Shown here in pieces: positions 8,679-17,947 of a stretch of DNA of 64,000 nucleotides. Under the pieces are notes generated by a model. The model saw only the letters and a list, made by a program, of their open reading frames with translations, searched no databases and was not told the DNA's origin. The stretch comes from Acidisoma sp. L85. Lineage in GTDB: Bacteria > Pseudomonadota > Alphaproteobacteria > Acetobacterales > Acetobacteraceae. Position 1 is the first letter of the stretch. Each line of letters begins with the position of its first letter. Where the stretch lies: the NCBI RefSeq assembly GCF_009765865.1, contig NZ_LMUQ01000084.1:186138-250137 (forward strand). Reading direction: 5' to 3'. The translations under genes were made by a program, and so were the position numbers.

Positions 8679-9410
8679 TTAGCCCGCAGCCAAGGCCGCG
8701 CCGAAAACACGCGGCCAACTCCCCGCCAGCGCGGCGTCGAGTTCAGCCATGCCCACGGGTATGCCCAGGGCATGCAGGCTTGTTACCCCATACTCGCGGA
8801 TGCCGCAGGGAACAATGCCCGAGAAGTGGTCCAGCTGTGGGTCGAGATTAATCGAGATCCCATGCAGCGTGACCCAGCGGGTGACGCGCACGCCGATGGC
8901 GGCGATCTTGGCTTCGGTGCCCGCCGCGCGGTCGGCGACCCAGATGCCGACGCGGCCCTGCCGCCGCTCGCCACGGATGTTGAAGCGGTCGAGGGTGAGG
9001 ATGAGCCATTCCTCCAACGCATGGACGTAAGCGTGGAGGTCACGCGGCGGAACGCTGCCATGAGGCCGGTCGAGGTCGAGCATGAGGTAGGCGACCCGCT
9101 GGCCAGGGCCGTGATAGGTCCATTTGCCACCGCGGCGGGAGGCGAAAGTCGGGAAGCGGCTCGCATCCGCCAAATCCTCGGGGCGCGCCGAACTGCCGCC
9201 TGTGTAGAGCGGCGGATGCTCCACGAACCAGGCGAGCTCCTCGGCTTCGCCGGCCCGAATAGCGCGGGCGCGCTCTTCCATCCGCGCGACGGCCTCAGGA
9301 TAGGGGACGTAGCCGTCAGCGATTTCCCAGCGCAGCGCCGGGGGCGGCGCAGCCACGCGGAATAGGGGCGATGGCGCGGGCGGAAGGGCGATTGAAGCCT
9401 GATCGATCAT
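8679..9410 (-). CDS. lipB: Octanoyl-[acyl-carrier-protein]:protein N-octanoyltransferase LipB
   Basis: 243 residues. The enzyme moves octanoate from acyl carrier protein to lipoyl domains, the first step of lipoate assembly. Seen: [21 protein letters not shown] (residues 92-104) and the active-site pair Cys202 in GIVPCGI and Lys168 in [10 protein letters not shown]. The N-terminal 25 residues are proline/alanine-rich and outside the domain; internal starts cannot be excluded. Read towards secY on the same strand, and divergent from tRNA-Leu with only 24 bases between. Confidence 0.95.
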   Translation of the reverse strand: MIDQASIALPPAPSPLFRVAAPPPALRWEIADGYVPYPEAVARMEERARAIRAGEAEELAWFVEHPPLYTGGSSARPEDLADASRFPTFASRRGGKWTYHGPGQRVAYLMLDLDRPHGSVPPRDLHAYVHALEEWLILTLDRFNIRGERRQGRVGIWVADRAAGTEAKIAAIGVRVTRWVTLHGISINLDPQLDHFSGIVPCGIREYGVTSLHALGIPVGMAELDAALAGSWPRVFGAALAAG

Positions 9411-9434
9411 TCGCTATACCCCGGCGCCCACGAT

Positions 9435-9520
9435 GCGGTCGTGGCGGAATGGTAGACGCGCAAGCTTGAGGTGCTTGTGGGGGAAACCCTGTGGAAGTTC
9501 GAGTCTTCTCGACCGCACCA
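9435..9520 (+). tRNA. tRNA-Leu (anticodon GAG)
   Basis: Acceptor arms GCGGTCG and CGACCGC pair fully and an encoded ACCA ends the gene. The anticodon stem CAAGC/GCTTG encloses the loop TTGAGGT with anticodon GAG. A long variable arm (GGGGGAAACCC type) and the TTCGAGT T-loop confirm a class II leucine tRNA. Confidence 0.97.
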
Positions 9521-9654
9521 TCTTTATCCGTGTTCCCTTGATGAAGCCTCGGCGCGGCGTGCCGGGGTGCATTGCGCCCGCTGGCCTCGCTTGATCTTAT
9601 AGGGCGTGCGAGGTGCCGAGCGACAAGAGCGGCAAGCCTCCGGGGGAAACGCAA

Positions 9655-11925
9655 ATGGACGACAATCTCCGCAAGGCCGCGCTCGATTATCATCGCTATC
9701 CGCGCCCCGGGAAGCTCGCGATCGAGCCGACCAAGCGCATGGCGACGCAGCGCGATCTGGCACTCGCCTATTCCCCGGGAGTCGCCGCCGCCTGCCAGGC
9801 GATCGTCGCGGATCCTACCGCCGCGAAGCTCTATACGGCGCGGGGCAATCTGGTCGCCGTCATCTCCAACGGCACCGCCGTGCTCGGCCTCGGCAATATC
9901 GGCGCGCTTGCGTCCAAGCCGGTGATGGAGGGCAAGGCGGTTCTGTTCAAGAAGTTCGCCGGCATCGATGTTTTCGACATCGAGGTCGATGCGGCGGACC
10001 CCGATCGCTTCATCGACGTAGTGGCGGCGCTGGAGCCGACCTTCGGCGCGATCAACCTCGAAGACATCAAGGCGCCGGAGTGCTTCAGGATCGAGGCCGA
10101 GCTGCGCGCCCGGATGAACATTCCGGTTTTCCATGACGACCAGCATGGCACGGCGATCACCGTCGCGGCTGCGGTGACGAATGGCCTCAAGCTCCAGGGC
10201 AAGACGCTGGAGGAGGTCAAGCTGGTGAGTTCCGGCGCCGGCGCCGCCGCGCTGGCTTGCGTCGATCTTCTGGTTGTCATGGGATTGAAGGTCGAGAACG
10301 TCTTCCTTACCGATGTCGACGGCGTGGTGCATCGCGGGCGCAATGGCATGGGGCCTAACCTCGCGCGCTACGCCAAGGATACCGAGGCGCGGACGCTGGA
10401 AGAGGTGCTGGACGGCGCCGATATCTTCCTCGGTCTTTCCGCACCGCGCGTGTTGAAGCGCGAATGGCTGAGCAAGCTGGCGCCCCGGCCAGTGATCATG
10501 GCGCTGGCCAATCCCGAGCCCGAGATTTTACCGGAATATGTGCGGGAGGACCGGCCCGACGCGATCATCGCCACCGGCCGCAGCGACTACCCGAACCAGG
10601 TCAACAACGTCCTGTGTTTCCCCTTCATCTTCCGCGGTGCCCTCGATTCGGGAGCGACGACGATCAATGAGGAGATGAAGCAGGCGGCGGTGGAGGCGCT
10701 GGCGGGGCTCGCGAGAATGGAGGCGAGCGAGGCAGTGGTCGCGGCCTATGGCGGTTCGGCGCCGCTGTTCGGGCCGGAATACATCATCCCGAAGCCCTTC
10801 GATCCGCGATTGATCCTGGAGATCGCACCGGCCGTCGCCCGTGCCGCCAAGGCGAGCGGGGTAGCGACCGCGCCGATCGAGGATTTCGTTCAGTATAAGA
10901 GAGAGCTGGAGCGGTTCAGTTATCGCTCGGGCCAGCTTATGCGCCCGGTCTTCCAGGCGGCGCAGAAGTCGCTCTGCCGCATCGTCTATGGCGCCGGCGA
11001 GGATGAGCGGGTGCTGCGGGCGGTACAGTCCGTTGTTGATGACGGCATCGGCAGCCCGATCCTGATCGGTTCGCGCGAGCGGATCGAGCTGAAGGTCCGA
11101 GAGATGGGGTTGCGGCTGGATCTCGATGGGCCTGTCCGGGTGCTCGACCCCGTGCTGGATCACGAGGTCTTCGACCCGCTGCTGCGGAAATATCAGATCC
11201 TTGCCGGCCGGCGTGGCGTGCAGCCCGATGCCGCCGCGATCAGGCTGCGCAGCCACAGCACCATCGCGGCGTCGCTCATGGTTTCGGAGGGGCTCGCCGA
11301 TGCGGCGCTGTGCGGCGGCTACGGCGATTGGTGGCGGCATTTGCAATACGCGCTGCCGATCATTCCGCTGCGCCCCGGCTGCAAGCGGATCTATGCGTTG
11401 AGCGCGGTTATCCTGCAGGAGGGGCCGTTGTTCTTCTGCGACACGCATATGAACGTCGATCCGACGATGGAGCAGATCGCGGAGATGACGGAACTGGCGG
11501 CGGAGGCGGTTGCGGCCTTCGGCCTCACGCCCAAGGTGGCGCTGCTGTCCCACTCCTCCTTCGGGTCGAGCAACACGGATACCGCGCGGAAGATGCGGCG
11601 GGCGCTGCCGCTGATCCGGGCGCGCGTGCCCGATCTGGAAGTTGATGGCGAAATGCAGGCGGATGCCGCGCTCGCCGAAGCGACTCGCGAACGGGCGGTG
11701 CCGGACAGCAGTTTGACGGGCACCGCGAACCTGCTGATCTTCCCGACGCTGGACGCCGCGAATATCACCTTCAACCTGATCAAGGCGGCGGGGAACGGGT
11801 TGCAGGTCGGGCCGATGCTGCTGGGGCCGGCTAAGCCCATCCACATTCTGGTGCCGACGGCGACGGCGCGGGCCATCCTCAACATCAGCGCGGTGGCGGC
11901 CGCGGACGCCAATTCACGAAAGTGA
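9655..11925 (+). CDS. maeB: NADP-dependent malic enzyme with phosphotransacetylase-like domain
   Basis: 756 residues in two parts. The N-terminal malic-enzyme half (about 1-420) has YHRYPRPGKL, LAYSPGVAAACQ, the metal/substrate segments FDIEVDAADPDRF and HDDQHGTA, and the Rossmann SSGAGAAALACVDLL. The C-terminal half (about 430-756) resembles phosphate acetyltransferase (SHSSFGSSNTDTARKMR), which in these MaeB enzymes is regulatory, responding to acetyl-CoA. Oxidatively decarboxylates malate to pyruvate. Start taken at ATG with GGGGGA 7 bases ahead; an in-frame GTG at 9613 is an alternative. Confidence 0.95.
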   Translation: MDDNLRKAALDYHRYPRPGKLAIEPTKRMATQRDLALAYSPGVAAACQAIVADPTAAKLYTARGNLVAVISNGTAVLGLGNIGALASKPVMEGKAVLFKKFAGIDVFDIEVDAADPDRFIDVVAALEPTFGAINLEDIKAPECFRIEAELRARMNIPVFHDDQHGTAITVAAAVTNGLKLQGKTLEEVKLVSSGAGAAALACVDLLVVMGLKVENVFLTDVDGVVHRGRNGMGPNLARYAKDTEARTLEEVLDGADIFLGLSAPRVLKREWLSKLAPRPVIMALANPEPEILPEYVREDRPDAIIATGRSDYPNQVNNVLCFPFIFRGALDSGATTINEEMKQAAVEALAGLARMEASEAVVAAYGGSAPLFGPEYIIPKPFDPRLILEIAPAVARAAKASGVATAPIEDFVQYKRELERFSYRSGQLMRPVFQAAQKSLCRIVYGAGEDERVLRAVQSVVDDGIGSPILIGSRERIELKVREMGLRLDLDGPVRVLDPVLDHEVFDPLLRKYQILAGRRGVQPDAAAIRLRSHSTIAASLMVSEGLADAALCGGYGDWWRHLQYALPIIPLRPGCKRIYALSAVILQEGPLFFCDTHMNVDPTMEQIAEMTELAAEAVAAFGLTPKVALLSHSSFGSSNTDTARKMRRALPLIRARVPDLEVDGEMQADAALAEATRERAVPDSSLTGTANLLIFPTLDAANITFNLIKAAGNGLQVGPMLLGPAKPIHILVPTATARAILNISAVAAADANSRK

Positions 11926-12015
11926 GAGGCGGTGACTGGTAATGGGCTCCACTCCACCTCTACTACTTTTGCATGATGCCCGGTCTTGCCGGGGCGCCCA
12001 GCGCATGCCACTCAT

Positions 12016-12045
12016 CATGTTGCCGCCTTAGGCGTGGCGGACATG
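12016..12045. promoter_or_regulatory. Stem-loop in the maeB-galU gap
   Basis: CATGT...ACATG outer arms and CCGCC...GGCGG inner arms form an imperfect hairpin 35 bases ahead of galU, with no T run, so it is more likely a leader structure or operator than a terminator. The rest of the 155-base gap shows nothing recognisable. Confidence 0.4.
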
Positions 12046-12080
12046 TTCTCATTTGATCCCCGTAGACCTTGAGGTTCGCC

Positions 12081-12956
12081 ATGCCCATTAAGCCGTTGCG
12101 GAAAGCGGTGCTCCCTGTCGCGGGGCTCGGCACGCGCTTTCTGCCTGCAACTAAAGCGATGCCGAAGGAAATGCTGACGGTCGTCGATCGTCCGCTCATC
12201 CAATATGCGGTAGATGAGGCGCGCGCCGCCGGGATCGATCTGTTCTGTATGGTGACGGGGCGCGGCAAGACCGCCCTGATCGACCATTTCGATGTCTCTT
12301 ACGAATTGGAGGCGACGCTCAAGGCGCGCAACAAGACCGAGGCTCTCGCGGGACTTGAGGCAATGCGGCTATCGCCCGGCGCGATCACCACAGTGCGGCA
12401 GCAGGAACCGCTGGGCCTCGGCCATGCGATCTGGTGCGCCCGGACCTTTATCGGCGACGACCCCTTCGTGATCCTGCTGCCCGATGATCTCGTGCTTGCG
12501 GAAACCTCCTGCACCGAGCAGCTCGCCCGCGCCTATCGCGAGACCGAGGGAAGCGTGGTGGCGGTGATCGAGGTGCCGCCCGACCAGACCAACAAATACG
12601 GCATTCTCGATATCGGTAGCGATGACGGCAGGCTGGTCGAGGTCAAGGGCCTCGTGGAGAAGCCGAAGCCGGAAGACGCGCCGTCGAACCTGTCGATCAT
12701 CGGCCGCTACGTGCTGTTGCCTGAGGTCATTGGGCATCTCTCCAAGATGGAGCGTGGCGCTGGCAACGAGGTGCAGTTGACCGATGCGATGGCTAAGATG
12801 ATCGGCGGCTCGCCGTTCCATGGGCTGAGACTGGAAGGGCGGCGCTTCGATTGCGGTGACAAGGTGGGCTTTCTGGAAGCGCAGCTTGCATTCGCGCTTT
12901 CCCGCCCAGATCTGGCCGATGACGTGCGCGCCTTCCTCAAGAACTACACGTCATAA
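12081..12956 (+). CDS. galU: UTP-glucose-1-phosphate uridylyltransferase
   Basis: 291 residues. The nucleotidyltransferase signature AVLPVAGLGTRFLPATKAMPKEML is at the N-terminus (about residues 8-32), followed by EYAVDEA-like QYAVDEARAAGI, VRQQEPLGLGHAIWCA and the late EVQLTDAM and GxRFDCGDKVGFL motifs. It makes UDP-glucose, feeding surface polysaccharide and UDP-sugar synthesis. ATG chosen because GAGG lies 6 bases ahead; 21 bases separate it from the phosphohexomutase gene, so both form one operon that supplies and uses glucose-1-phosphate. Confidence 0.96.
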   Translation: MPIKPLRKAVLPVAGLGTRFLPATKAMPKEMLTVVDRPLIQYAVDEARAAGIDLFCMVTGRGKTALIDHFDVSYELEATLKARNKTEALAGLEAMRLSPGAITTVRQQEPLGLGHAIWCARTFIGDDPFVILLPDDLVLAETSCTEQLARAYRETEGSVVAVIEVPPDQTNKYGILDIGSDDGRLVEVKGLVEKPKPEDAPSNLSIIGRYVLLPEVIGHLSKMERGAGNEVQLTDAMAKMIGGSPFHGLRLEGRRFDCGDKVGFLEAQLAFALSRPDLADDVRAFLKNYTS

Positions 12957-12977
12957 AAAAATCAAGGGGAACTCGTC

Positions 12978-14393
12978 ATGGCCGCCGGATTCTCGCACCG
13001 CTTCGATCCGACATCTCTTCGCGAATACGACATCCGTGGTGTCGTCGGCAAAACCCTGAAGCCGGCGGATGGCTTCGCGATCGGACGAACTTTCGGCAGC
13101 CTCATTGCCCGCAAGGGCGGCTCGATCGTGGCGGTCGGCTATGACGGACGCACCCACTCGCCAGAGCTTGAGGCGGCGCTGGTCGACGGTCTCAAGGCTT
13201 CCGGCATCAATGTGATGCGCGTGGGCCTCGGCCCGACGCCGCTGCTCTATTTCGCCGCTTTCACGCGCGGGACGGATGGGGCGGTGATGGTGACCGGCAG
13301 CCACAACCCGCCGGAATATAACGGCTTCAAGATGATGATCGGCAAGAAGCCCTTCTTCGGCAAGGACATCCTCGAACTCGGTCGCCTCGCCGCGGCCGGC
13401 GATGTGGTGGCGGAGGGCGCCGGGAAGGCCGAGACGGTCGATCTGCAGGCCGATTACGTGGCGCGTGTGGCGAAGGACTGGGATGGCGGCGAGCGGAAAC
13501 TCAAGGTCGTCTGGGACAACGGTAATGGCGCCGCGGGCGTGGTTCTGCAGGAACTCATCAAGCACCTGCCGGGCGAGCACAAAATCCTCTTCGCCGAGAT
13601 CGACGGGCATTTTCCGAACCATCACCCCGATCCCACGGTGCCGAAGAACCTCGAAGCGCTGATCGCGGCGGTGCGCGGCAGCAAGGCTGATCTGGGCATC
13701 GCCTTCGATGGCGATGCGGACAGGATCGGCGCGGTGGACGGCAATGGCAATGTGCTGTTTGGCGACCAGTTGCTTGTGATCCTGGCGCGCGATGTGCTGC
13801 GCGAGAAGCCTGGCTCGATCATCATCTCGGACGTCAAGGCGAGCCAGGTGCTGTTCGACGAGATCGAGAAGGCGGGTGGCAAGGCGCTGATGTGGAAGAC
13901 GGGGCATAGCCTGATCAAGGCGAAGATGGCTGAGACGGGCTCGCCGCTGGCGGCAGAGATGTCGGGGCATGTCTTCTTCGCCGACAAATGGTACGGCTTC
14001 GATGACGCGCTTTATGCCGGCGTTCGGTTGCTCGGCATTGTCGCGCGGTCGAAGGACAGCCTCGCGGCGATCCATGATGCGCTGCCGCGGGTAGTGAATA
14101 CGCCCGAGTTGCGGTTTGATTGCGATGACGAGCGCAAATTCGTGGTGATCGAGGAGGTCGCGGCGCGGCTACGGCAGAAGGGCGCGGCATTATCGGACAC
14201 GGATGGCGTGCGGGTGAAGACGGCTGACGGCTGGTGGCTGTTGCGGGCTTCCAACACGCAATCGGTTCTGGTGGCGCGCGCCGAGGCCAAGGACGATGCG
14301 GGGCTGGAGCGGCTGAAGTCGGATCTGGTGGAGCAGCTCGAGGGTTCGGGTATTGCGGCACCGGATTTCGAGGCGGCGTCCTCCGGGCATTAG
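12978..14393 (+). CDS. Phosphomannomutase / phosphoglucomutase (AlgC/ManB type)
   Basis: 471 residues of the alpha-D-phosphohexomutase superfamily. Phosphoserine loop TGSHNPPEYNGFK with Ser108, magnesium loop DGDADR at 244-249, sugar-specificity loop GEMSG-like AEMSGHVFF, and the C-terminal phosphate-binding loop RxSNTQ-like LRASNTQSVLVAR. It interconverts hexose-6-phosphate and hexose-1-phosphate, the step just before GalU. The order galU-phosphohexomutase supports a role in UDP-glucose/GDP-mannose supply. Specificity between glucose and mannose cannot be read from sequence alone. Confidence 0.93.
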   Translation: MAAGFSHRFDPTSLREYDIRGVVGKTLKPADGFAIGRTFGSLIARKGGSIVAVGYDGRTHSPELEAALVDGLKASGINVMRVGLGPTPLLYFAAFTRGTDGAVMVTGSHNPPEYNGFKMMIGKKPFFGKDILELGRLAAAGDVVAEGAGKAETVDLQADYVARVAKDWDGGERKLKVVWDNGNGAAGVVLQELIKHLPGEHKILFAEIDGHFPNHHPDPTVPKNLEALIAAVRGSKADLGIAFDGDADRIGAVDGNGNVLFGDQLLVILARDVLREKPGSIIISDVKASQVLFDEIEKAGGKALMWKTGHSLIKAKMAETGSPLAAEMSGHVFFADKWYGFDDALYAGVRLLGIVARSKDSLAAIHDALPRVVNTPELRFDCDDERKFVVIEEVAARLRQKGAALSDTDGVRVKTADGWWLLRASNTQSVLVARAEAKDDAGLERLKSDLVEQLEGSGIAAPDFEAASSGH

Positions 14394-14432
14394 GGCGTGA
14401 CGTCTCTGGTCTGAACCCTGCTCATTCTACCA

Positions 14433-14521
14433 CGTCATCCTCGGCGAAGGCCGAGGATCCACGCCTTCGCTTGCGTGACGAAGGTAAGGCGTGGATGGCA
14501 CGCCTTCGCGTGCCATGACGG
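14433..14521. repeat. Dispersed palindromic intergenic repeat, copy 3
   Basis: Begins CGTCATCCTCGGCGAAGGCC and ends CGCCTTCGCGTGCCATGACG. The left arm carries GAGGATCC where copies 1 and 2 have GGGCATCC or GAGCATCC, a change matched by the complementary CATCCTCGG, so the small outer hairpin is kept by compensatory change. Located between convergent ends of the phosphohexomutase gene and icd. Confidence 0.9.
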
Positions 14522-14536
14522 ACTTTGGCTCGCGCC

Positions 14537-16009
14537 TCAGTTTTCACCCTGTGCCCTCGTGTACCCGTCCGCGCCGTCGAAGCGTTGCAGCTTTTCGACA
14601 TGCATCCAGTGGTGGTGAGCGCTGATCCGGCCCATCAGGGACGCGATGTCGGAGGGTTTGCCCTCCGAGGGCACGTCCAGCATGAAGCGGCAGCGGAAGA
14701 TGTCGACCAGGAAGGGCTTGCCGGTGCGCGCCGGCCATACCTGGGCACCGCGGTTCTCGATCATCGTCAGGCTGAATTCGGTGCCCTCGGCGGCTGCCTG
14801 AAGGGATTGCGCCAGAGCATCCGGCCGCTGCTCGGTCTCGATGAAGACGTCGAGGCCCATCATCTCGCGATGGGCTGAGGGGTGGTGCCAGACGACATCC
14901 GGCCAGACCGGCATTTTGAGCGGCTGATACTGGCGCGAAGCCTCGCTGCTGTCGCGGCCGAGATTGGCGATGATCTGATCGGTGAAGGCGGTGGTGCCGA
15001 CGCCCTGGCCCTTCGCCGCGATATCTCCCGTAAGATTGCGGCCTTCTTCCAGCGTCACCAGAACTGCCTGCTCGACCTTCTCCGCGGCCGCGAAATCGCC
15101 GATGTGCCGGAGGAGCATGACGGCGGAGAGCAGGAGCGCGGTTGGATTGGCGAGATCCTTCCCCGCGATCTGCGGCGCCGAGCCATGCACCGCCTCGAAC
15201 ATCGCGGCATTGTCGCCGATATTGGAGGAGGGGGCGACGCCCAGGCCGCCCACCAGGCCGGCGGCGAGGTCGCTGATGATGTCGCCGTTCATGTTGGTGG
15301 TCACGATCACGTCGAACTGCTCGGGCGCGATGACAAGCTGGTGGGCGCAGTTGTCGATGATGATGTGGGAGGCGGCGATATCGGGATATTCGGGCGCCAC
15401 GCGCTCGAAGACCCGCTTCATCATGCCCTCGGTCATCTTCATGATATTGGCCTTGGTCGCGCAGGCGAGCTTCTTGCGCCCCTCGGCCTGGGTCAGCGCG
15501 AAGGCGAGGCGGATGATGCGCTCGCAGCCCGGCTCGGTGATAAGCTTGAGGCATTGGGCGGCGCCGGCGCTCTGCATATGCTCGATGCCGGTATAGAGGT
15601 CCTCGACGTTCTCCCGCACGATCACGAGGTCGATGCCACGGCCCGAGAAGGGGGTGCGGATGCCGGGCAGTTCCCGCACCGGGCGGATATTGCCGTAGAG
15701 CTCAAAAAACTTGCGGAGGGTGACGTTGGCGGATTTCTCGCCGAAGCCGACCGGCGTTTCCAGCGGTCCCTTCAGGGCGAGGCCGGTGCGGGCGATGGAA
15801 TCCAAGGTCTCCTGCGGGCAGCCCGAGGCGATGCCGCGGCGGAAGACGGCGGCGCCGGCCTCGGCATCTTCCCAGGCGATTTTGGCGCTAGCGGCGGCGA
15901 GAATGCGCTGGACCGCTTGCATCACCTCCGGCCCGATCCCATCCCCGGCGATGGCGGTGACCGTGGTCGTTCGCGAGGAGACGTGGGAAGCGGTGGGCGT
16001 TACATCCAT
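14537..16009 (-). CDS. icd: Isocitrate dehydrogenase, long Thermus-type form
   Basis: 490 residues of the isocitrate/isopropylmalate dehydrogenase family. The catalytic part (1-340) has IAGDGIGPEV, LKGPLETP, NVRPVRELPG-like NIRPVRELPG, REN-VEDLYTG, NIMKMTEGMM, DIISDLAAGLVGGLG and GSAPQIAGKDLANPTAL. About 140 extra residues follow (VWPDVVWHHPSAHREMMGLDVFIE onward), as in the 496-residue Thermus thermophilus enzyme. Oxidatively decarboxylates isocitrate to 2-oxoglutarate. NADP use is usual for this long form, but the cofactor is not certain from sequence. Faces the phosphohexomutase gene across repeat copy 3. Confidence 0.88.
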   Translation of the reverse strand: MDVTPTASHVSSRTTTVTAIAGDGIGPEVMQAVQRILAAASAKIAWEDAEAGAAVFRRGIASGCPQETLDSIARTGLALKGPLETPVGFGEKSANVTLRKFFELYGNIRPVRELPGIRTPFSGRGIDLVIVRENVEDLYTGIEHMQSAGAAQCLKLITEPGCERIIRLAFALTQAEGRKKLACATKANIMKMTEGMMKRVFERVAPEYPDIAASHIIIDNCAHQLVIAPEQFDVIVTTNMNGDIISDLAAGLVGGLGVAPSSNIGDNAAMFEAVHGSAPQIAGKDLANPTALLLSAVMLLRHIGDFAAAEKVEQAVLVTLEEGRNLTGDIAAKGQGVGTTAFTDQIIANLGRDSSEASRQYQPLKMPVWPDVVWHHPSAHREMMGLDVFIETEQRPDALAQSLQAAAEGTEFSLTMIENRGAQVWPARTGKPFLVDIFRCRFMLDVPSEGKPSDIASLMGRISAHHHWMHVEKLQRFDGADGYTRAQGEN

Positions 16010-16048
16010 CGGAAATCTCTTCGGTCTATTGATCGGGGGTTCTTGCGC

Positions 16049-16077
16049 GCGGCTGCGTCAGACTGCCTAGCAGCCGC
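16049..16077. promoter_or_regulatory. Perfect 8-bp stem-loop in the divergent icd / fusion-gene gap
   Basis: GCGGCTGC and GCAGCCGC pair over a 13-base loop between two divergently read genes. No T run follows on either strand. Could be an operator or leader structure. Confidence 0.35.
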
Positions 16078-16203
16078 AGGCTGTTCCTCCCATGCGAGCT
16101 GGGCATGCGCGGGAGCACGCAGGGGAGGAGGAATGACGTCGCGATACCGCTGCGGCGGGAGATCGCCTATAGGGGCGCCTGTGCGAGGGAAGGACGTTGC
16201 GAC

Positions 16204-17919
16204 TTGGGACTGACTCAAGAGGCCGCTGAGACCGCGGTGTCTCGTTACCCGGACAACCTCAACCCCGATCTCCTCGACCGCATCCCTTTGGATGCCGATA
16301 CCGTTCTGGATGTCGGCTGCCATACCGGCTTACTCGGCGGCGTCTATCGCCTCCGCAATCCGCGCGCCCGCGTCTTCGGCATCGACACCGACGCGTCGGC
16401 CTTGGCGCTCGCGGCGACCCGTCTGACCGAGGTCGCGTTGCTCGACGTTGAGGCGGGGCCGCCGCCCTTCGCCGCGCCGGACGGCTATGACTGCATCATC
16501 TATGGCGACGTGCTGGAGCATCTGCGCGACCCCTGGCGGGTGCTGCGCGAACATGTGGCGCTGCTCAGCCCGCGTGGCGTCGTGCTGATCTGCGTGCCGA
16601 ACGTCTCGCATTGGAGCGTTACGCGGAGGCTAATCGACGGCAGCTTTGCCTATGAGGAGCAGGGGTTGCTGGATCGCACCCATCTGCGCTGGTTCACCTT
16701 CGAATCCATGCAGCGTGCCTTGACCGAGACCGGACTTGCGCTTTGCGACGTGCGGCCACGCATCTTCGATCGCGAGGCGGCGGAGCGTTTCGCCGATGTG
16801 ATGGCGCCCGCGCTGGCGGCTTGTGGTGTCGATCGCGAGAGCTACATCTCCCGCGCGGCACCGATGCAATATGTCTGGCGCGCCCGGCGCACGCCGGCCC
16901 GCACCTTCGCCGTGCGCGGGACCATGCTCAAGCCTTATGGCGGCGTCAGTGACATCCGCGTCCTCAATCCGATGCGGGCCTTGCACACGGATCCCTCGGT
17001 TGCTGTTCAGGTCGGCGAGGTGGGCGAGTTTCCTCCCGCGACCGATCAGCTTCCCGCCATCTGTGTATTGCACCGGCCATTGCTGGTTGGTGAGCCGGGC
17101 CTCGCGGTGTTCCGCTACCTGCTTCAGCGCGGCTACCTGATCGTGACGGAATTCGACGACCGGCCGGATTTTCTGCCCGAATTGCTCGACGAGCGTTTGC
17201 TCAACTTCCGTGCGGCTCATGCGGTGCAGACGACGACGGCCGAGCTGGCGGCGACGCTGAGTTCGCAAAATCCGGAGATCGCCGTTTTCCCGAATGGTGT
17301 TTCGCAGCTTTGGCCGCTCTCCAATTTTCAGTCGGAGGATCACGTCACGCTGTTCTTCGGCGCGATCAATCGCCGGCTGGATTGGGAGCAGTTCATGCCG
17401 GTGCTGAACGCGGTGGCCGAGACGATGGGCGATCGGCTGCGATTCAGTGTACTGCACGATCGCGAGTTCTTCGATGCCTTGCAGACTCTGCATAAAAGCT
17501 TTGCGCCGACCAGCGATTATCAGACCTATCTGACGCTCCTCGGCCAGGCTGAAATCAGCTTCATGCCGCTGCGCGACACACCCTTCAATCGCGCGAAATC
17601 GGATCTGAAATTCATCGAGGCGGGAGCGGCCCGCGTGGCGGCCTTGGCAAGTCCGACCGTCTATGAAGGTTCGATCCGGGATGGCGAGACCGGCCTGCTG
17701 TTCCGATCCCCGGAGGAGCTGCACGAGCGGCTGACGCGGCTGGTCATGGCGCCCGCTTATGCGCGTGGTTTGGCGGAAACGGCGCGAGTCTGGGTCGCCG
17801 AATCACGCATGGATGCCTATCAGGTGCGCGACCGCGTGCGCTGGTACCGCAGCCTGCTCGATCGGCGCGATGAACTCACGCGGGCGCTCTTCGAGCGAGT
17901 GCCGGAATTGGCGCCCTGA
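16204..17919 (+). CDS. Methyltransferase-glycosyltransferase fusion protein
   Basis: About 571 residues. The first 240 form a class I SAM-dependent methyltransferase: motif I VLDVGCHTGLLG near 34-45, acidic IDTD, YGDVLEHLRDP for motif II/post-II, and a NVSHWSVTRRLIDG segment typical of Methyltransf_23-type proteins. The remaining part, from about 270, looks like a GT4/GT1-fold glycosyltransferase (VFPNGVS, LFFGAINRRLDW, FMPLRDTPFNRAKSDLKFIEAGA, and an EGSIRDGETGLLF nucleotide-sugar end). Likely modifies a surface glycan. Start uncertain: TTG at 16204 has GAAGGA 10 bases ahead; an in-frame ATG at 16105 would add 33 residues with no domain. Followed 28 bases later by an ABC transporter. Confidence 0.75.
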   Translation: MGLTQEAAETAVSRYPDNLNPDLLDRIPLDADTVLDVGCHTGLLGGVYRLRNPRARVFGIDTDASALALAATRLTEVALLDVEAGPPPFAAPDGYDCIIYGDVLEHLRDPWRVLREHVALLSPRGVVLICVPNVSHWSVTRRLIDGSFAYEEQGLLDRTHLRWFTFESMQRALTETGLALCDVRPRIFDREAAERFADVMAPALAACGVDRESYISRAAPMQYVWRARRTPARTFAVRGTMLKPYGGVSDIRVLNPMRALHTDPSVAVQVGEVGEFPPATDQLPAICVLHRPLLVGEPGLAVFRYLLQRGYLIVTEFDDRPDFLPELLDERLLNFRAAHAVQTTTAELAATLSSQNPEIAVFPNGVSQLWPLSNFQSEDHVTLFFGAINRRLDWEQFMPVLNAVAETMGDRLRFSVLHDREFFDALQTLHKSFAPTSDYQTYLTLLGQAEISFMPLRDTPFNRAKSDLKFIEAGAARVAALASPTVYEGSIRDGETGLLFRSPEELHERLTRLVMAPAYARGLAETARVWVAESRMDAYQVRDRVRWYRSLLDRRDELTRALFERVPELAP

Positions 17920-17947
17920 AGCACCCGTCGGATCCCGGGGGAATCTT

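Noticed and set aside
9521-9654. Integration site at tRNA-Leu
   Set aside because: No integrase gene and no second copy of the tRNA 3' end; the next gene is the core malic enzyme.
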